Origin: Neopestalotiopsis rosae | Lineage: Eukaryota > Ascomycota > Sordariomycetes > Amphisphaeriales > Sporocadaceae | DNA: 64,000 bases | NCBI GenBank assembly: GCA_023078685.1 | Contig: JALGAS010000006.1 | Location: 2,232,001 to 2,296,000, forward strand | Direction: 5' to 3' | The notes under the pieces: generated by a model | Told to the model about the DNA's origin: nothing | Databases searched by the model: none | Seen by the model: only the letters and a program-made list of their open reading frames with translations | Position numbers and translations under genes: made by a program | In this document: positions 12,214 to 23,145 of the stretch, piece by piece | Layout of the letters: each line of letters begins with the position of its first letter | Numbering within the stretch: the first letter of the stretch is position 1

Positions 12214-13104
12214 CTATTTTCTAACGAGATGGCTGTAATCTTGCAGAATGTGCTTCATGTGCTCGTTGGTCTGCTTCTTGCTGGTACGATTTACGCGCCT
12301 CTTTTGCTTCTTCTCGGTTGTTGCGACCTTGTTGAGCTTGGGATCCTCGCTGGCGGGCTTCTGGCCGATGGCTGTCAGTCGACGAACCATATCGTCCACA
12401 TCGGGCAATTTGACCTTCTTCCACATGACTCGGAACTCGGGGTCCACGGCGTGGAAGAGACTGGGTTGGTCCAGCCAAATGTGCGTCGCGCGGCCGTCTT
12501 TGCGGGTCCTGACCACCAGGATCTTGTGCGCCGCCTCGAGCTCGTCAATGGCCTTGTCGCAGTCAGGCCAGCCGTCCTTCAAATCCTTGACTTCGAGTTT
12601 GCTGGCATCCGTCTTGCGCTGCAGGTAGTCGAGCAGCGTTGTCTTGCTCTTGACGCCGGGAATCTTGGCTCTGAATTCGTACCGACCCGTCTTCCATGCC
12701 GGAATGCCCTTCTCCTTCAGCTCCTTGACCCGGGCAGCAGGGTCGGGCAGGAACGTGACCTGTCCGTGCTCGCGCAAACCCTTTGCGAACTCCTTGTGAA
12801 AACTCTCCTGGGCGTGCTGCAGGGTGAGATGGTCGAGGATCTCCTGCAGATTCTTGGGCGTGCCCTTGGCCTTGAGAAATTCTACGGCATATAGCTTTTG
12901 CGTCCGGTCGTCGGCACCAAAGCTGACAATCGAGGCGGCAATGGCCGCTGGAGTCGGGGTCGGGGTCGCTCCATCTCGCGCGCGGTCCTCGCGCTTTTGC
13001 TTCTTGGAAGGTGTTCCGCTGTGAGAAGCATTTGATGCATTTGATGGCGAGGGGGAAGGCGGTGCCAGCGCGCGCTTTGCGCCCATGACAGGTTTCGAGG
13101 CCAT
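12214..13104 (-). CDS. tfa2: Transcription initiation factor IIE subunit beta
   Basis: Single exon of 296 residues, ATG at 13104, TGA/TAA end at 12214. The N-terminal 70 residues are Ser/Pro-rich and carry a basic KKQKRED stretch. The core (about 75-230) contains the winged-helix region with LQEILDHLTLQHAQE and EFRAKIPGVKSKTTLLDYLQRK, followed by the ELEAAHKILVVRTRKDG block and the conserved FRVMWKKVKLPDVDDMVRRL segment. The C-terminus is very basic (KKQKRRVNRTSKKQTNEHM), as in fungal Tfa2. With TFIIE-alpha it recruits and regulates TFIIH at RNA polymerase II promoters in the nucleus. Length and motif order match the family, and no intron is needed. Confidence 0.93.
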   Translation of the reverse strand: MASKPVMGAKRALAPPSPSPSNASNASHSGTPSKKQKREDRARDGATPTPTPAAIAASIVSFGADDRTQKLYAVEFLKAKGTPKNLQEILDHLTLQHAQESFHKEFAKGLREHGQVTFLPDPAARVKELKEKGIPAWKTGRYEFRAKIPGVKSKTTLLDYLQRKTDASKLEVKDLKDGWPDCDKAIDELEAAHKILVVRTRKDGRATHIWLDQPSLFHAVDPEFRVMWKKVKLPDVDDMVRRLTAIGQKPASEDPKLNKVATTEKKQKRRVNRTSKKQTNEHMKHILQDYSHLVRK

Positions 13105-14575
13105 GATGGCTGCGTACTGGCGTTTTAAGCAGGCAGCAAAGAAGGTTCTAGTTGAAGGTCGAGTTTCGCTGCGGGCGGAGGATGTATGCGACCGGGTCCC
13201 GACGTTACCCCAAAGGTCAAGGAGGCAACAGGCGCCGACGTAGCAAAGGGAATGCAGAGACTCGTTCGGCTTGCGTCTTTGTTATGTGGGTGTTGATGCT
13301 GCTGCTGCCTTCTAGAAATGTGAGGACAATGAGAATGGAATGAAGTTGATTGAAGACGGGGCCATTTGGGCCTGTGCTAAATCTAGTGTTGAGTTAAGGT
13401 CCGCGACCTTGGCGATTCCTTACGGAGAAAAGTGACGGTAGGTGGGTCCCCCATAAGCCATAAGCTCAGTGCTATGAGATCTGACAGGCCCCCGCGCTAG
13501 GTACTTGATATTGAAGGATACGAAGGTACATCAAGTCCATAGGTGCAAATGTTGTATTTGCATCTAACAACATTATCTGGTACACTTTATTTGACCTTTT
13601 GATCTTGATGTCGATTGTTTGCTTCTAGTGACTGATTCATAAAGGAGCCTTTTCAAGGAGTGAGGGCATATGTCAACGTAAGACCATTTCAACTGACTGT
13701 TTTACTATCACCGTTGTGGTGGCCGAGCAATACTGGCGTGCTTTATACACAGGTCAAAAGAACAGGATTTGAATATAAGAGCCATAGAAACCCAAACGTT
13801 GGGCTTCATACTTCTGGTTGCTACAACGCAGAATTCCAATTGACGTGCTCTGATGATGCAACAACACACATATTGCAGCCAATTTTGCGGATGTACATGC
13901 TTCTCTTCCTACTACTGGAAAATGAAAGCAAAGTCTCCTGTCCAATGTTCCTCCCGACTATATCTTATAACAGATAAGAAATATGGAGCAAGAGTGCCGA
14001 GGAAGCTCGTTCAGACCTGAGCTACGTACGCGGCACATCTTCTTGGCCGTCTTCTGGTCATCTTTATGCATAACAGATAGCCATTACGTTTCTCACATAA
14101 TTCTTTGGTCTTTTGATACAGGTAGGAAGGAAACCTGTTATCCATGAGCACATAGATGTAAGGTGGGACAATCGGATCTGACATGGCGTGTTGAGCCAAA
14201 GCCGGTACGAACCGACATCAAAGAAATGTGCTCGACACCACGGCTATGAATCCGTGTTTGAACATGAAATCTGCTGGCAGCGGGGAAACAGAAGAGGCTG
14301 TGATGGTCATTGGGAACAGACTGCGCATCAAGGCATGATCTATTAAACATCAATAAAAGCTATATGACGACTCCCCTCGATGTAATTCAAGAATCGGCAA
14401 AGCCAGAAAAAAAGGACTTATTCCTGCAATACGGCGCGACGCAATCCCAATTGGGGGTCCTTTAACCCGTCGCAACGTCCAAATTTCCATATTTTTCTAA
14501 AGCATGGCATGTTGTGGCATTAAGGTGATCATCCAGACGTGAGAGTAGAAGAAGAAAAGATGGGCAATTCTTCCT
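13105..14575. other. Intergenic region between TFIIE-beta and cytochrome b5
   Basis: The right part is the 3' flank of the cytochrome b5 gene and the left part is the TFIIE-beta promoter. Only short, compositionally random frames occur. I see no repeats or RNA genes. Confidence 0.5.
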
Positions 14576-15366
14576 CTAAGCCTGCGACTCCTGCTGGCTC
14601 TGGAGGTACTGGTAGGCACCGAAAGCAGCCAGACCACCGATGAAGACGACAGCGTAGGCGACTGTGCCCAGACCGGCAGAGCTGGTGTTGGCCTGGGGCG
14701 AAAGCGAGGGTGCGGAAGCCGTGGGGCTCGGGTCGCCGGGCTGCAGGGAAACTCCGTTAATACAATGTTGCAATGCGAGTACGAAAGCGAACGAATGGAT
14801 CTTCTTCAACGGTAGCTATGGCGCATAGACCGCCGTGGAGCAATTGGGTTGGGAAGCTACCCCCATGCCGGCAATCCGGGGAAGAGAGTATCCAATGTGT
14901 GAAGGTTTGTTTGGTGCTTACCTGTCTCTTCAAGGTACCGACGAGCAGCTGCTCCAGTGTTTCCCGGGCCTCGTCACTGTGGCCGACATCCTCGAAAGCC
15001 TCCGTCGCATCCTGACCACCGACATCGAGCATCACCTCCTCACCACCACTGTTGTGGACACTGTGTCAGCAAGCACTACCCTTTTTGTCTTTCTATCGCA
15101 ATCGGGGTTGAGGTGTGTACGGGATCCCCCGGGGGGAAGTAAGGAAGCAGTGGAAGCCGGGAGAAGGCGGCGGAAAGAGCTGGGTCCGATGCAGAGCGTG
15201 GAGTTGCGCCAGCACACCAGCACATTGAGCTCGCGAGGGTGTCGACTTACGGGTGCTCGTCCACAAACTTGGTGCAGTCATAGATCTTGTCGTGAATGAC
15301 CATGAACAGGTCCTTCTTGGTGTTGTGCTCGGCAACGTCCTGGTAGGTGTACTCCTTGTCGGCCAT
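14576..15366 (-). CDS. Cytochrome b5, tail-anchored
   Basis: Three exons on the minus strand: 15366-15251, 15048-14922 and 14740-14576. Introns are GTAAGT...CAG and GTAAGC...CAG. The 135-residue product has the b5 heme fold at residues 1-80, with both heme-ligand histidines visible: H38 in DEHPGGEEV and H62 in [11 protein letters not shown], 24 residues apart as in the family. A Pro/Ser/Ala linker follows, then one hydrophobic segment ([20 protein letters not shown], about 107-126) and a short polar tail, the layout of an ER tail-anchored protein. It carries electrons to fatty-acid desaturases, sterol enzymes and some P450s. The start fits the compact [12 protein letters not shown]-terminus. 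Confidence 0.95.
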
Positions 15367-16952
15367 TTTGACTATCTTTGGATTTTTCTTCTTTGCGAAT
15401 AATAGAGGAATTCGGAAGCGAGAAAAGGGGCGGGTTTCTCTAAATCTAGAAGTCGCAAGACAGCAGATGCTCAATGCGAAAGAATTTCAAGTGAAGATGA
15501 ACGTCGCAAAAGAACAACAGAGAGATCGTTGTATGCTGACCGCTGGCGAAAAAAAGAATTAGAGGGATTCGCTGGGAAATTGGCTGGATGGTAGGCGTTC
15601 AGTGAGAAAATCGAATTCTAGTACTACTTGGTTGCTTGGCTGGAGCGCCGGCCTCAACAATCAGTCCCTCAGTCCCCTGCCAGGGTCCGAATCTTGTTGC
15701 CAGCTTGAGTCGCGAGCGAATCGGCGTGCAGCTAATTATGTTTCCCGAGTCGCCAGCAAGGCTAGTTTGCTAGAGAATACACAATTATTATGGGGCGCCC
15801 ATTGGCACCCCCGAAGCTCCTTACTTCTTTCTTTCCATCCCTTCGCCACGGGCTTTTTTGGGAGTGCGGGGGGCACGATTACGATTACGGAGTAAGCTGC
15901 TACTATTTCCATTATCATTCTTGCCTTCATCGCTTACCTTATCTTTTGGGTAGGTAAACTTATTATTGTTACTTTAATGTGTGTGTGTGCAATCAATCCG
16001 GGTCCAGTATAATGATGGTTCAAGGTGAGATCAGATCTGCTTTCCGTTCCTTCTTCCCGTTATTGCAGACATGACATGCAGCCCCAAACAAGCAGCCCTC
16101 GCCCCGGGTCTTAGCACTCTCGCTTTTCCGAATTATGCAAACATCCAGTCACGACTCATCCCGGGTCCTGTTCTCGGCTGTTACACTGTGGTACCTAGGT
16201 AGGCTTTTGGTAGGGAGGTATGCAGATTGATAGACATCTGAAGTTGGGGAAATACCAGACTATACTCACCTGGGTTACTACTCGCTCCTCTTCGCGTCTC
16301 TTCGGCTTTCGGTATGTGCAAGACTCGCTTCTACGGCTAATGATTCCTGGATTGGGCCAGATAGGCAATTGAGCGGCAGCGGTCAAGCATTGGAGTCAGC
16401 ATCGTTCGATAGGCCGAGTCCGATTTGGCCGATAAGTAGTTTGTGCAAAAAGGTAAACGGACAGGTATAAGGCATACACTCTACATGTTTGGAATGGGGA
16501 TTCCGGTCTGATTCCGGAGCTCCACATTGGAACAGCCACCAAGCGCTCATTTCGGAGCGAACTACGGGATCAATTATAAACACCAAGCAAAGGAAATCGT
16601 GATGATGAGATTCAGAATGCAAATACACGGGACGCTGGAGATTTGCTAACAACTGTACGGCCGGGAGCAATGAACAAACTGCACAAACAGCGCCGTCCGT
16701 CTGATTCTTTGTCAGCGGGCTTCAGGAGTCTGCAACTTGAGTTGGCAGCGGATCCCTGGGGAATAACTCAATGTCTTGGCGACTGACAGGAATCCCGAGC
16801 TCGGGGTCCCAAAACTTCCAAATGCGCAACTTGCATTCGCATTCACTTCAGTCCTAGCTGGTATGCATGTATATGCTTGCTGATACGCTCGCATTGCAGA
16901 TGAATCTATCGCCTCTTTAAAATAATCACCTTCAAGAAGTCGATCCCCCTCT
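15367..16952. other. Promoter of cytochrome b5 and 3' flank of capping protein
   Basis: No gene supported. A short GT repeat sits near 15979-15989. The remainder is unremarkable mixed sequence; the first several hundred bases should hold the cytochrome b5 promoter. Confidence 0.5.
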
Positions 16953-18062
16953 TTATCTCCTGGAGCTACCGCCGCCAATATCCTGACCGACACGGTAGCT
17001 GGCGACCTTGTCCCACTCAATCTTCTGTCGCGTCACAGGCAGTTGTCTCCTGAGAGATTTGAAGGCGCCCTCGCTCAGACTCGTGAAACCTCGGTTCAGC
17101 TCCTCCTGGTATTTCTTCTCGTTGGCACTAATTTCCTTTGCGATTCCGGCACCGGTACCAGAGGAGATTGAAGCCGTGCTTGACTTGTTGGTCAAGAGTC
17201 GCACATTACCGTCCTCGTAGTAGTGCACGTCTACCTTGATGCTACCCTCGAGGCTACCCGACGCGGGATCGAAGATGTAGAGAGACCGCCAGCGACCGTT
17301 CCTTTTGCCTTGGTTAGCTTTCCACGTGTGCTGTGATAGGATTCGCCTTGTGTCGCTTACCAAAAGTTGTTTGGGCTATACTTGTTTGACACTATGATAA
17401 TGGCCACCTTGGAGTCGTTTTCGATGGGGTAAGCGCCGTATGCGGCATTAGGGTAATGTTCTGAAACATATGTCGAGATACTCTTCAATATGGACTTGCT
17501 GTGAACAGATTATCAGCATCAGCACTCTGCAGTGGCCCACTTGTCCTTTCTTTATCATAAGGCCCCAAGAGCTCGGAGTGTGACGTACACCAAGTCGGTC
17601 TGGCTGCCTTCGAGGACATGGCTCTGCGCGCCGCTGGCCTTTTGTGTGGCGTGATCAAAACTGAAGCTGCTGGAGCTCTCGACATCGTAGTACCGTCCGT
17701 CTCCGAGCGAAGAGTGTGAGCTGATAATGACCTGCTGGCTGCTTCCGGGCAGCTTGACGGTCGCGAACTGCTCCTCGTTGTATTTCTCGAACGCGGGGCC
17801 GAGCTTCGTCACCAGGCCGGGGTCGGACACGGTCAACGACTTGATATCTGCAATGACATCGGCGAGCTGTTTTCATACTTGCTTGTCAGCTCTTTGCTAC
17901 GCTACCCAGTCTGTAGGGCGAAGGGGGAATATTCCTTAGGAAATAGGAGATCGGTCAAGGGGCTCTGCAGTGCTGGTGGGGGAATAGGTTTAGGGCATAT
18001 CGACATACCTCGCCCGGAGGCGCGCCCTCCACGAAAGACTCAACCGTCGAAAGGCTTGACAT
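16953..18062 (-). CDS. cap1: F-actin-capping protein subunit alpha
   Basis: Four exons on the minus strand: 18062-18009, 17866-17589, 17498-17361 and 17301-16953, with GTATGT, GTACGT and GTAAGC donors and AG acceptors, all phase-consistent; 272 residues, close to the usual 265-285. The N-terminus MSSLSTVESFVEGAPPGE leads into the conserved ADVIADIKSL region. Exon 4 carries the family signatures WNGRWRS, the IKVDVHYYEDGNVRLLT strand and the C-terminal LPVTRQKIEWDKVASYRVGQD helix region. With the beta subunit it caps barbed ends of actin filaments in cortical patches. The exon 2/3 joint (DLV/KSILK) was chosen because GTACGT fits the donor consensus better than the overlapping GTGTAC. Confidence 0.93.
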
Positions 18063-18684
18063 GGTAATCCCTCTCCGCTGAATGTGACAACTTGTATGCT
18101 GAGGGTTGGGCGCTCTGGTGCTGGTTTGCGTCAAAGGTTACCGTATTGACTTTGGGGGGCATCGAGGTGTTTCGTTGCATAAGCTAAGTGGGTAGAGCGC
18201 GGGGCAAAGTGGGCTGCTCTCAGGACAAGGGGACTTGGAGCCAGCTCTGATGAAACGGGTGCCAACAATATACATATCAGGTATTACCTAGTTTCGCTCA
18301 AAGTGAGAAGTCAGTCTCATTATTATTTGTGAGTAAGCACCTGGGTCTTCATATTATTATAATATCCAATTGTAAGTCTTCTAAATATTCTTGCATAAAA
18401 TTGTTGCAACAATGGACGCAGCGACTTTTTCAAATGGAACGCAAATTATTTATATCCATTAGGATCCATGCATGAAAGACCACTTGGAGACCTCTACTAT
18501 ATGAGTTCATATTCATTCAATTCGAGTTGGAAAATCTAGGCTACTTCTTTTGGATTCTAGAGTTATTCACATGGGTACACAGACACCAAACACGCTTTGA
18601 GACCCTTTCAAATTCCCCAAGCTCGTTCAAGGGGTACCACCAGAACTTATAAAGAGCCGGCTTTTGGCTACTACTCGTCCTTGA
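18063..18684. other. Short intergenic region
   Basis: Holds the capping-protein promoter on the left and the 3' UTR of the E1-beta gene on the right. It is AT-rich near 18340-18480. No gene or repeat is seen. Confidence 0.5.
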
Positions 18685-19947
18685 CTAATACTCGAGTGTC
18701 TTGTTTATGCTGTCGTAGATTCCTGGGAATGTTAGCTCGCCAATTTAGTGTGATACAAAGCGGGAAAACTTACTTGCAACGTCTGGAACGTTGAATTTCT
18801 CGTACAGGAGTGGCGTGTGTATACTCCAACCGGCCACTCTTTGTACTGGAGCCTCCAGCCTGACAAAAGTCTCTGGATCTTCCTGTATTGCAGCTGCGAC
18901 TTCTGCACCAACACCGGCATTGACCATGGCTTCGTGAACCACGAGCACCCTTCCCGTCTTTTGCACACTCTTGAAAATGGCCTCCTTGTCCCATGGATAT
19001 ATTGTCCGCAAATCAATCAGCTCGACAGAGATACCTAGATCCTTTTCGGCCTGCTCCAGTGCAGCATTGCACGTATATAGCGGTTGCCCATAAGATATGA
19101 TTGTAACGTCCTTGCCTTCTTTAATAACGTCGGCCTTTCCCAGAGGCAAGGTATAAGCCGCGGTAGGCACTTGCTCAACTGCAGCACGATACAGAATCTT
19201 GGGCTCCATGAAAATGACTGGGTCGTTACTCCTTATAGCAGCCAGCAACAAACCCTTTGCCTGCAAAGGACTTCTGGGCATGACTACTCGTAGGCCAGGT
19301 ATGTGTGTGAAAAGAGACTCCGGGCTCTGACTGTGGTACAGAGCACCGTGCCCCACTCCACCGCACGGCATTCTGACTGTGAGACCGCCGACGCTTCTCC
19401 CGCACGCACCGTCACGGTATCGATACTTGGCCGCCTCGTTGACAAGCTGATCAAAAGCGGGATACACGTAGTCGGCAAACTGGATCTCGGCCACCGGCCG
19501 GAGGCCCTCGGCGGCTGCACCAATGGCGAAGCCCATGATTCCCTGCTCGGTGAGGGGCGTGTTGAACACGCGCTCACCGCCGTACAACTCGGCCAGCTTC
19601 ATGGTGCACCGAAAGACACCACCAAAGGCCACGTCCTCGCCAAAGATGATGACATTCTCGTCCTCGGTCAACGCCGTCGACAGGGCATCGTTGATGGCCT
19701 GAAACAGGTTCATGCGCTTCGTCGTGCTGTTCTTGCCCTCGCTGGGCAGATCCGGTGTGGCGAGCGCGATCTGGGCGCTGTGAGATAGCAGAGGTGTAGT
19801 TGAGTAGTCAATTGGAAGATTCAAGCGGGCATTGGGTGGGTGTGTTGAGTATCGTCGCCGCTCTATGGTCGTAAGACAAGGAGTTGGCCGGCTTACATAT
19901 GAGGCGGCCCTCCTCGACATGAGCCGTACAGATCTTGAGGGCTTCAT
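18685..19947 (-). CDS. Branched-chain 2-oxoacid dehydrogenase E1 component, beta subunit
   Basis: Exons 19947-18774 and 18722-18685. The 51-nt intron (GTAAGT...CCCAG) is joined in phase 1, and without it the conserved C-terminus is lost; the spliced end reads DVARIYDSINKTLEY. About 403 residues. The first 35 residues are Arg/Ser-rich without acids, a mitochondrial presequence. The body contains the transketolase-like pyrimidine-binding region (FGEDVAFGGVFR, NTPLTEQGIMGFAIGAA, AEIQFADYV) and the C-terminal transketolase domain (LPLGKADVIKEGKDVTIISYG, ELIDLRTIYPWD, VVHEAMVNAGVGAEV). With E1-alpha it decarboxylates 2-oxo acids from Val, Leu and Ile in the mitochondrial matrix. VFRCTMKL separates it from pyruvate dehydrogenase beta. 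It is divergent from the glucanase gene at 20698. Confidence 0.95.
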
Positions 19948-20697
19948 GGCAGTCTATTGGTGCTATCAATATTCTTGCAACTCAAGAATAAGGTAATTGA
20001 AAGTCCAAGGGGGGCTCAATGAGCAAAAATCGTGACATTGTCTCAAAGGGAGGCGGCCAGGGCGATCGACGTTCAGGTGATGTACAGAAGGGAGTGAGGA
20101 AGTCGGTTAGTTGCGGTATCCGTCGCTAACCCCAGGTTTCGGCTTAAGCTATCAGTAGCGCCGGGGGGATGGGCTACAGATCCCGGGTCAGATCACTGAT
20201 AAGCCTGTTGCCTGCATTCCAGTTACCTGCCATGTACGAAGTATGCGCTTGAACTACCTTATTGTCTTGCAAAAACTGTTGAGGATGTTGGGATAGAGAA
20301 ATCTTTGGATCTGCCACAAATGAACTAGAAATCATTCTCCATTGAACACGTCCATCAAGATTGTCCCGTATATTATGGAGTCGATCCAAGATCTAATTTG
20401 GAGTATATCTTGATTCTTTGGGTAGTTCCCTGATTTATCACCAATCACAACGGGGATTCTCGGCGAGGGTGGGGACCTGATCATGCTAACGGTTAGATCG
20501 TTGCTGTGCCAACACACCCTACGTCAACCTGTCATACCCTCAGCCCAAAGCAATACGCCTCGCAATTTTCAGCTGCGCGTAAATTGAACGTCGATTCCTT
20601 CTGTAAAGGGTATGCATGCCACTGACACGCGACTGTCAATCCCGATCCATCATACCCGTCCAAATTTGAGCCTTTTTTCTTTTACATTCCTGCCCTC
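19948..20697. promoter_or_regulatory. Divergent promoter region between E1-beta and exgD-type glucanase
   Basis: 750 bp separates the two divergent start codons, so both promoters lie here. No long frame is present. I did not recognise a specific operator; the assignment rests on gene geometry. Confidence 0.5.
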
Positions 20698-23145
20698 ATG
20701 GCGCCGAGGGACAGCAGTACTAGCCGACACCGAGAGTCGGGCACAAATCACAAACACGGTCGCGGCCAGAGATCCTCCAGAGATCGTTCCGCGCGTAGGC
20801 CCGCCACGGACTCTGAAGCCACGTCTAGTGCTCCGCCATCAAGCAGTGGACAGAGGCTATCGCTCAATGCGCTGTCACAACTGAATCAATATAACTCTAC
20901 GCGTCCTGCTGCAGAACCTCCCAGACCCGAACGGCCTAGGAGAACGCGAGAAAGAAGGCCGCGTCAGGATGATTACATCATCGTAGAACCTGAAGAAGAA
21001 TCGCCTCGCGCTGAGAGACGGCGGAAACGCGAATACACCGACGAAGAAAGAGAAGCAAGACGGGCAGCACGACGAGAAAGAAGGCGACGCGAAGCACTTA
21101 CCGACGACGAATACGAAACACAAGCGTTGAAAAGAGAAAGAAACCGAAGCCGTGGAGCCGGGGCTTACGACTCGGAGCGAGATCATGAGGCGCCGCGGAA
21201 GAGTCGGAGGCGCCGGGAGGCAGTGACCGACTCCGAGAGAGAACCGGATTCCCGAAGAAAAGATCGACGGCTCCTGGATATTGATCCAAACGACGAGGAC
21301 GAACTACGGTGGGAGAGATATCGCAACCGCGACAAACGGAAGAAGCGCATTGTCAGTGGTGCCGTAGTCGAGGAGGGAAGGGCATCGTCGAAAATGCGCA
21401 TGCGTGGTGGTGCTGCAAGTAAACACAGCAGTTATGACAGCGTGGCTCAAGAGAAAGAAGAATTATATCAAAACGCGAAGCCGCCTGCGAACAAGAAAAA
21501 GAAGCGATGTAAGCTCCGCGATCAATCACTTTCGAGAACGCTCAAGTTGTACTGATATTAACATGCTACAGGGATTATTGGTGGCATTATTCTGGTCATC
21601 CTCATCGTTGTCATTGCCGTGGCCGTGGTGGTGTCCAAGAAGAACAGCAACTCCGGCAGTTCGACATCATCGCTAGATGACATGAGTGAAAGCGACATTC
21701 CCGCAGCCGCCCGTGGTACCTATTTGGATCCATTCACATGGTACGATACAACTGATCTCAACGTGACATACACAAATGAGACAGTGGGCGATCTGCCCAT
21801 CATGGGTTTATACACCGACTGGGACGACTCGGCGGCTCCCAACGACAGAGTGCCCGCCCTAAGCGATTCCTGGGGCGACTATGCTTCAACGCCAGCGAGG
21901 GGTGTCAATCTGGGAGGCTGGCTGAGTTTGGAACCCTTCATTACACCGTCCCTCTTCGACTACGACAGTAAACTGGAGATTATTGATGAGTATACTCTTT
22001 GTCAACATCTCGGTGCCAAAACTGCCGCGAGTACCATTGAGAAACATTATGCCACGTTTGTAACGGAGTCGACCTTTAGTGAGATTGCCGACGCTGGCTT
22101 GGATCACGTGCGCATCCCTTATTCCTACTGGGCTGTGATCACATACGACGATGATCCCTATGTTTTCAGAACCTCGTGGCGGTACCTTCTTCGCGGAATA
22201 GAGTGGGCACGAAAGTATGGTCTTCGTGTGAACCTGGATCTACACGCCCTGCCCGGTTCACAGAACGGATGGAACCATAGCGGACGGCAAGGAGAAATTA
22301 GATGGCTCAACGGCACCGACGGAGATACGAACAGACAGCGTAGTCTGGACGTCCATGACCGGTTATCCAAATTCTTTGCCCAAGATCGGTACAAGAACAT
22401 TGTCACCTTTTACGGTCTCGCTAATGAGCCACGCATGGTAAACTTGGATGCAGACGCCGTCGTCTCCTGGACAACGGACGCGTATAATCTCGTACGCGCG
22501 AACGGCATCACCTCCAATATCGTCTTTGGTGACGGTTTCATGGGCCTGGAGAACTGGCAGGGCAAACTAACAGACATGGATGGCCTCGTGCTCGATGTAC
22601 ACCAGTACGTCATCTTCAACAATGATCAAATTGTCTACACCCACGAGAAAAAGGTCACGTATGCGTGCGATGGCTGGACGCAACAGACGCAAATTAGTAT
22701 GGACACCACGACAGGCTACGGCCCGACCATGTTCGCCGAGTGGTCACAAGCAGACACGGACTGCGCCGAATACGTGACCAATGTCGGCTGGGGTAACCGG
22801 TGGGAGGGAACATACGACTCGGGCAACACGTCGACCGAGGCGCTGACGCCGCGGTGCCCCACGACCAACTCGAGCTGTAGTTGCACCATGGCCAACGCCG
22901 ACGTGGGCTCCTTCTCGGACGAGTACAAGAGCTTCTTGCTCCTGTTTGCCCAGGCCCAGATGACGAGCTTCGAGTACGGCTGGGGCTGGTGGTACTGGAC
23001 CTGGGATACTGAGTCAGCGCCGCTCTGGAGTTACAAACAGGGGCTGGCCGCCGGCCTCTTGCCGGCCAAGGCTTACGAGAGAGATTTTGGCTGCAATAGC
23101 AGTGTGCCTGATTTTGCGAGCGCTGGATTGAGCGAGTTTTACTGA
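20698..23145 (+). CDS. exgD: Membrane-anchored glucan 1,3-beta-glucosidase, GH5 (exgD type)
   Basis: Two exons, 20698-21508 and 21572-23145, with a 63-nt GTAAGC...ACAG intron in phase 1; about 794 residues. The first 270 residues are a highly charged cytosolic tail with many Arg/Glu repeats. A single membrane anchor follows immediately after the exon joint (IIGGIILVILIVVIAVAVVV), giving a type II topology. The ectodomain is glycoside hydrolase family 5: RGVNLGGWLSLEP, the acid/base Glu in GLANEPRM, the HQY motif, and the nucleophile Glu in MFAEWS. Many N-x-S/T sites fit cell-surface exposure. It should trim beta-1,3-glucan during wall remodelling. The architecture matches Aspergillus ExgD (about 830 residues). 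The tail is probably natural for the family. Confidence 0.93.

Noticed and set aside
12154..12894. 246-codon plus-strand open frame
   Set aside because: Antisense to TFIIE-beta; Leu/Val-rich shadow of a Lys/Glu-rich gene.
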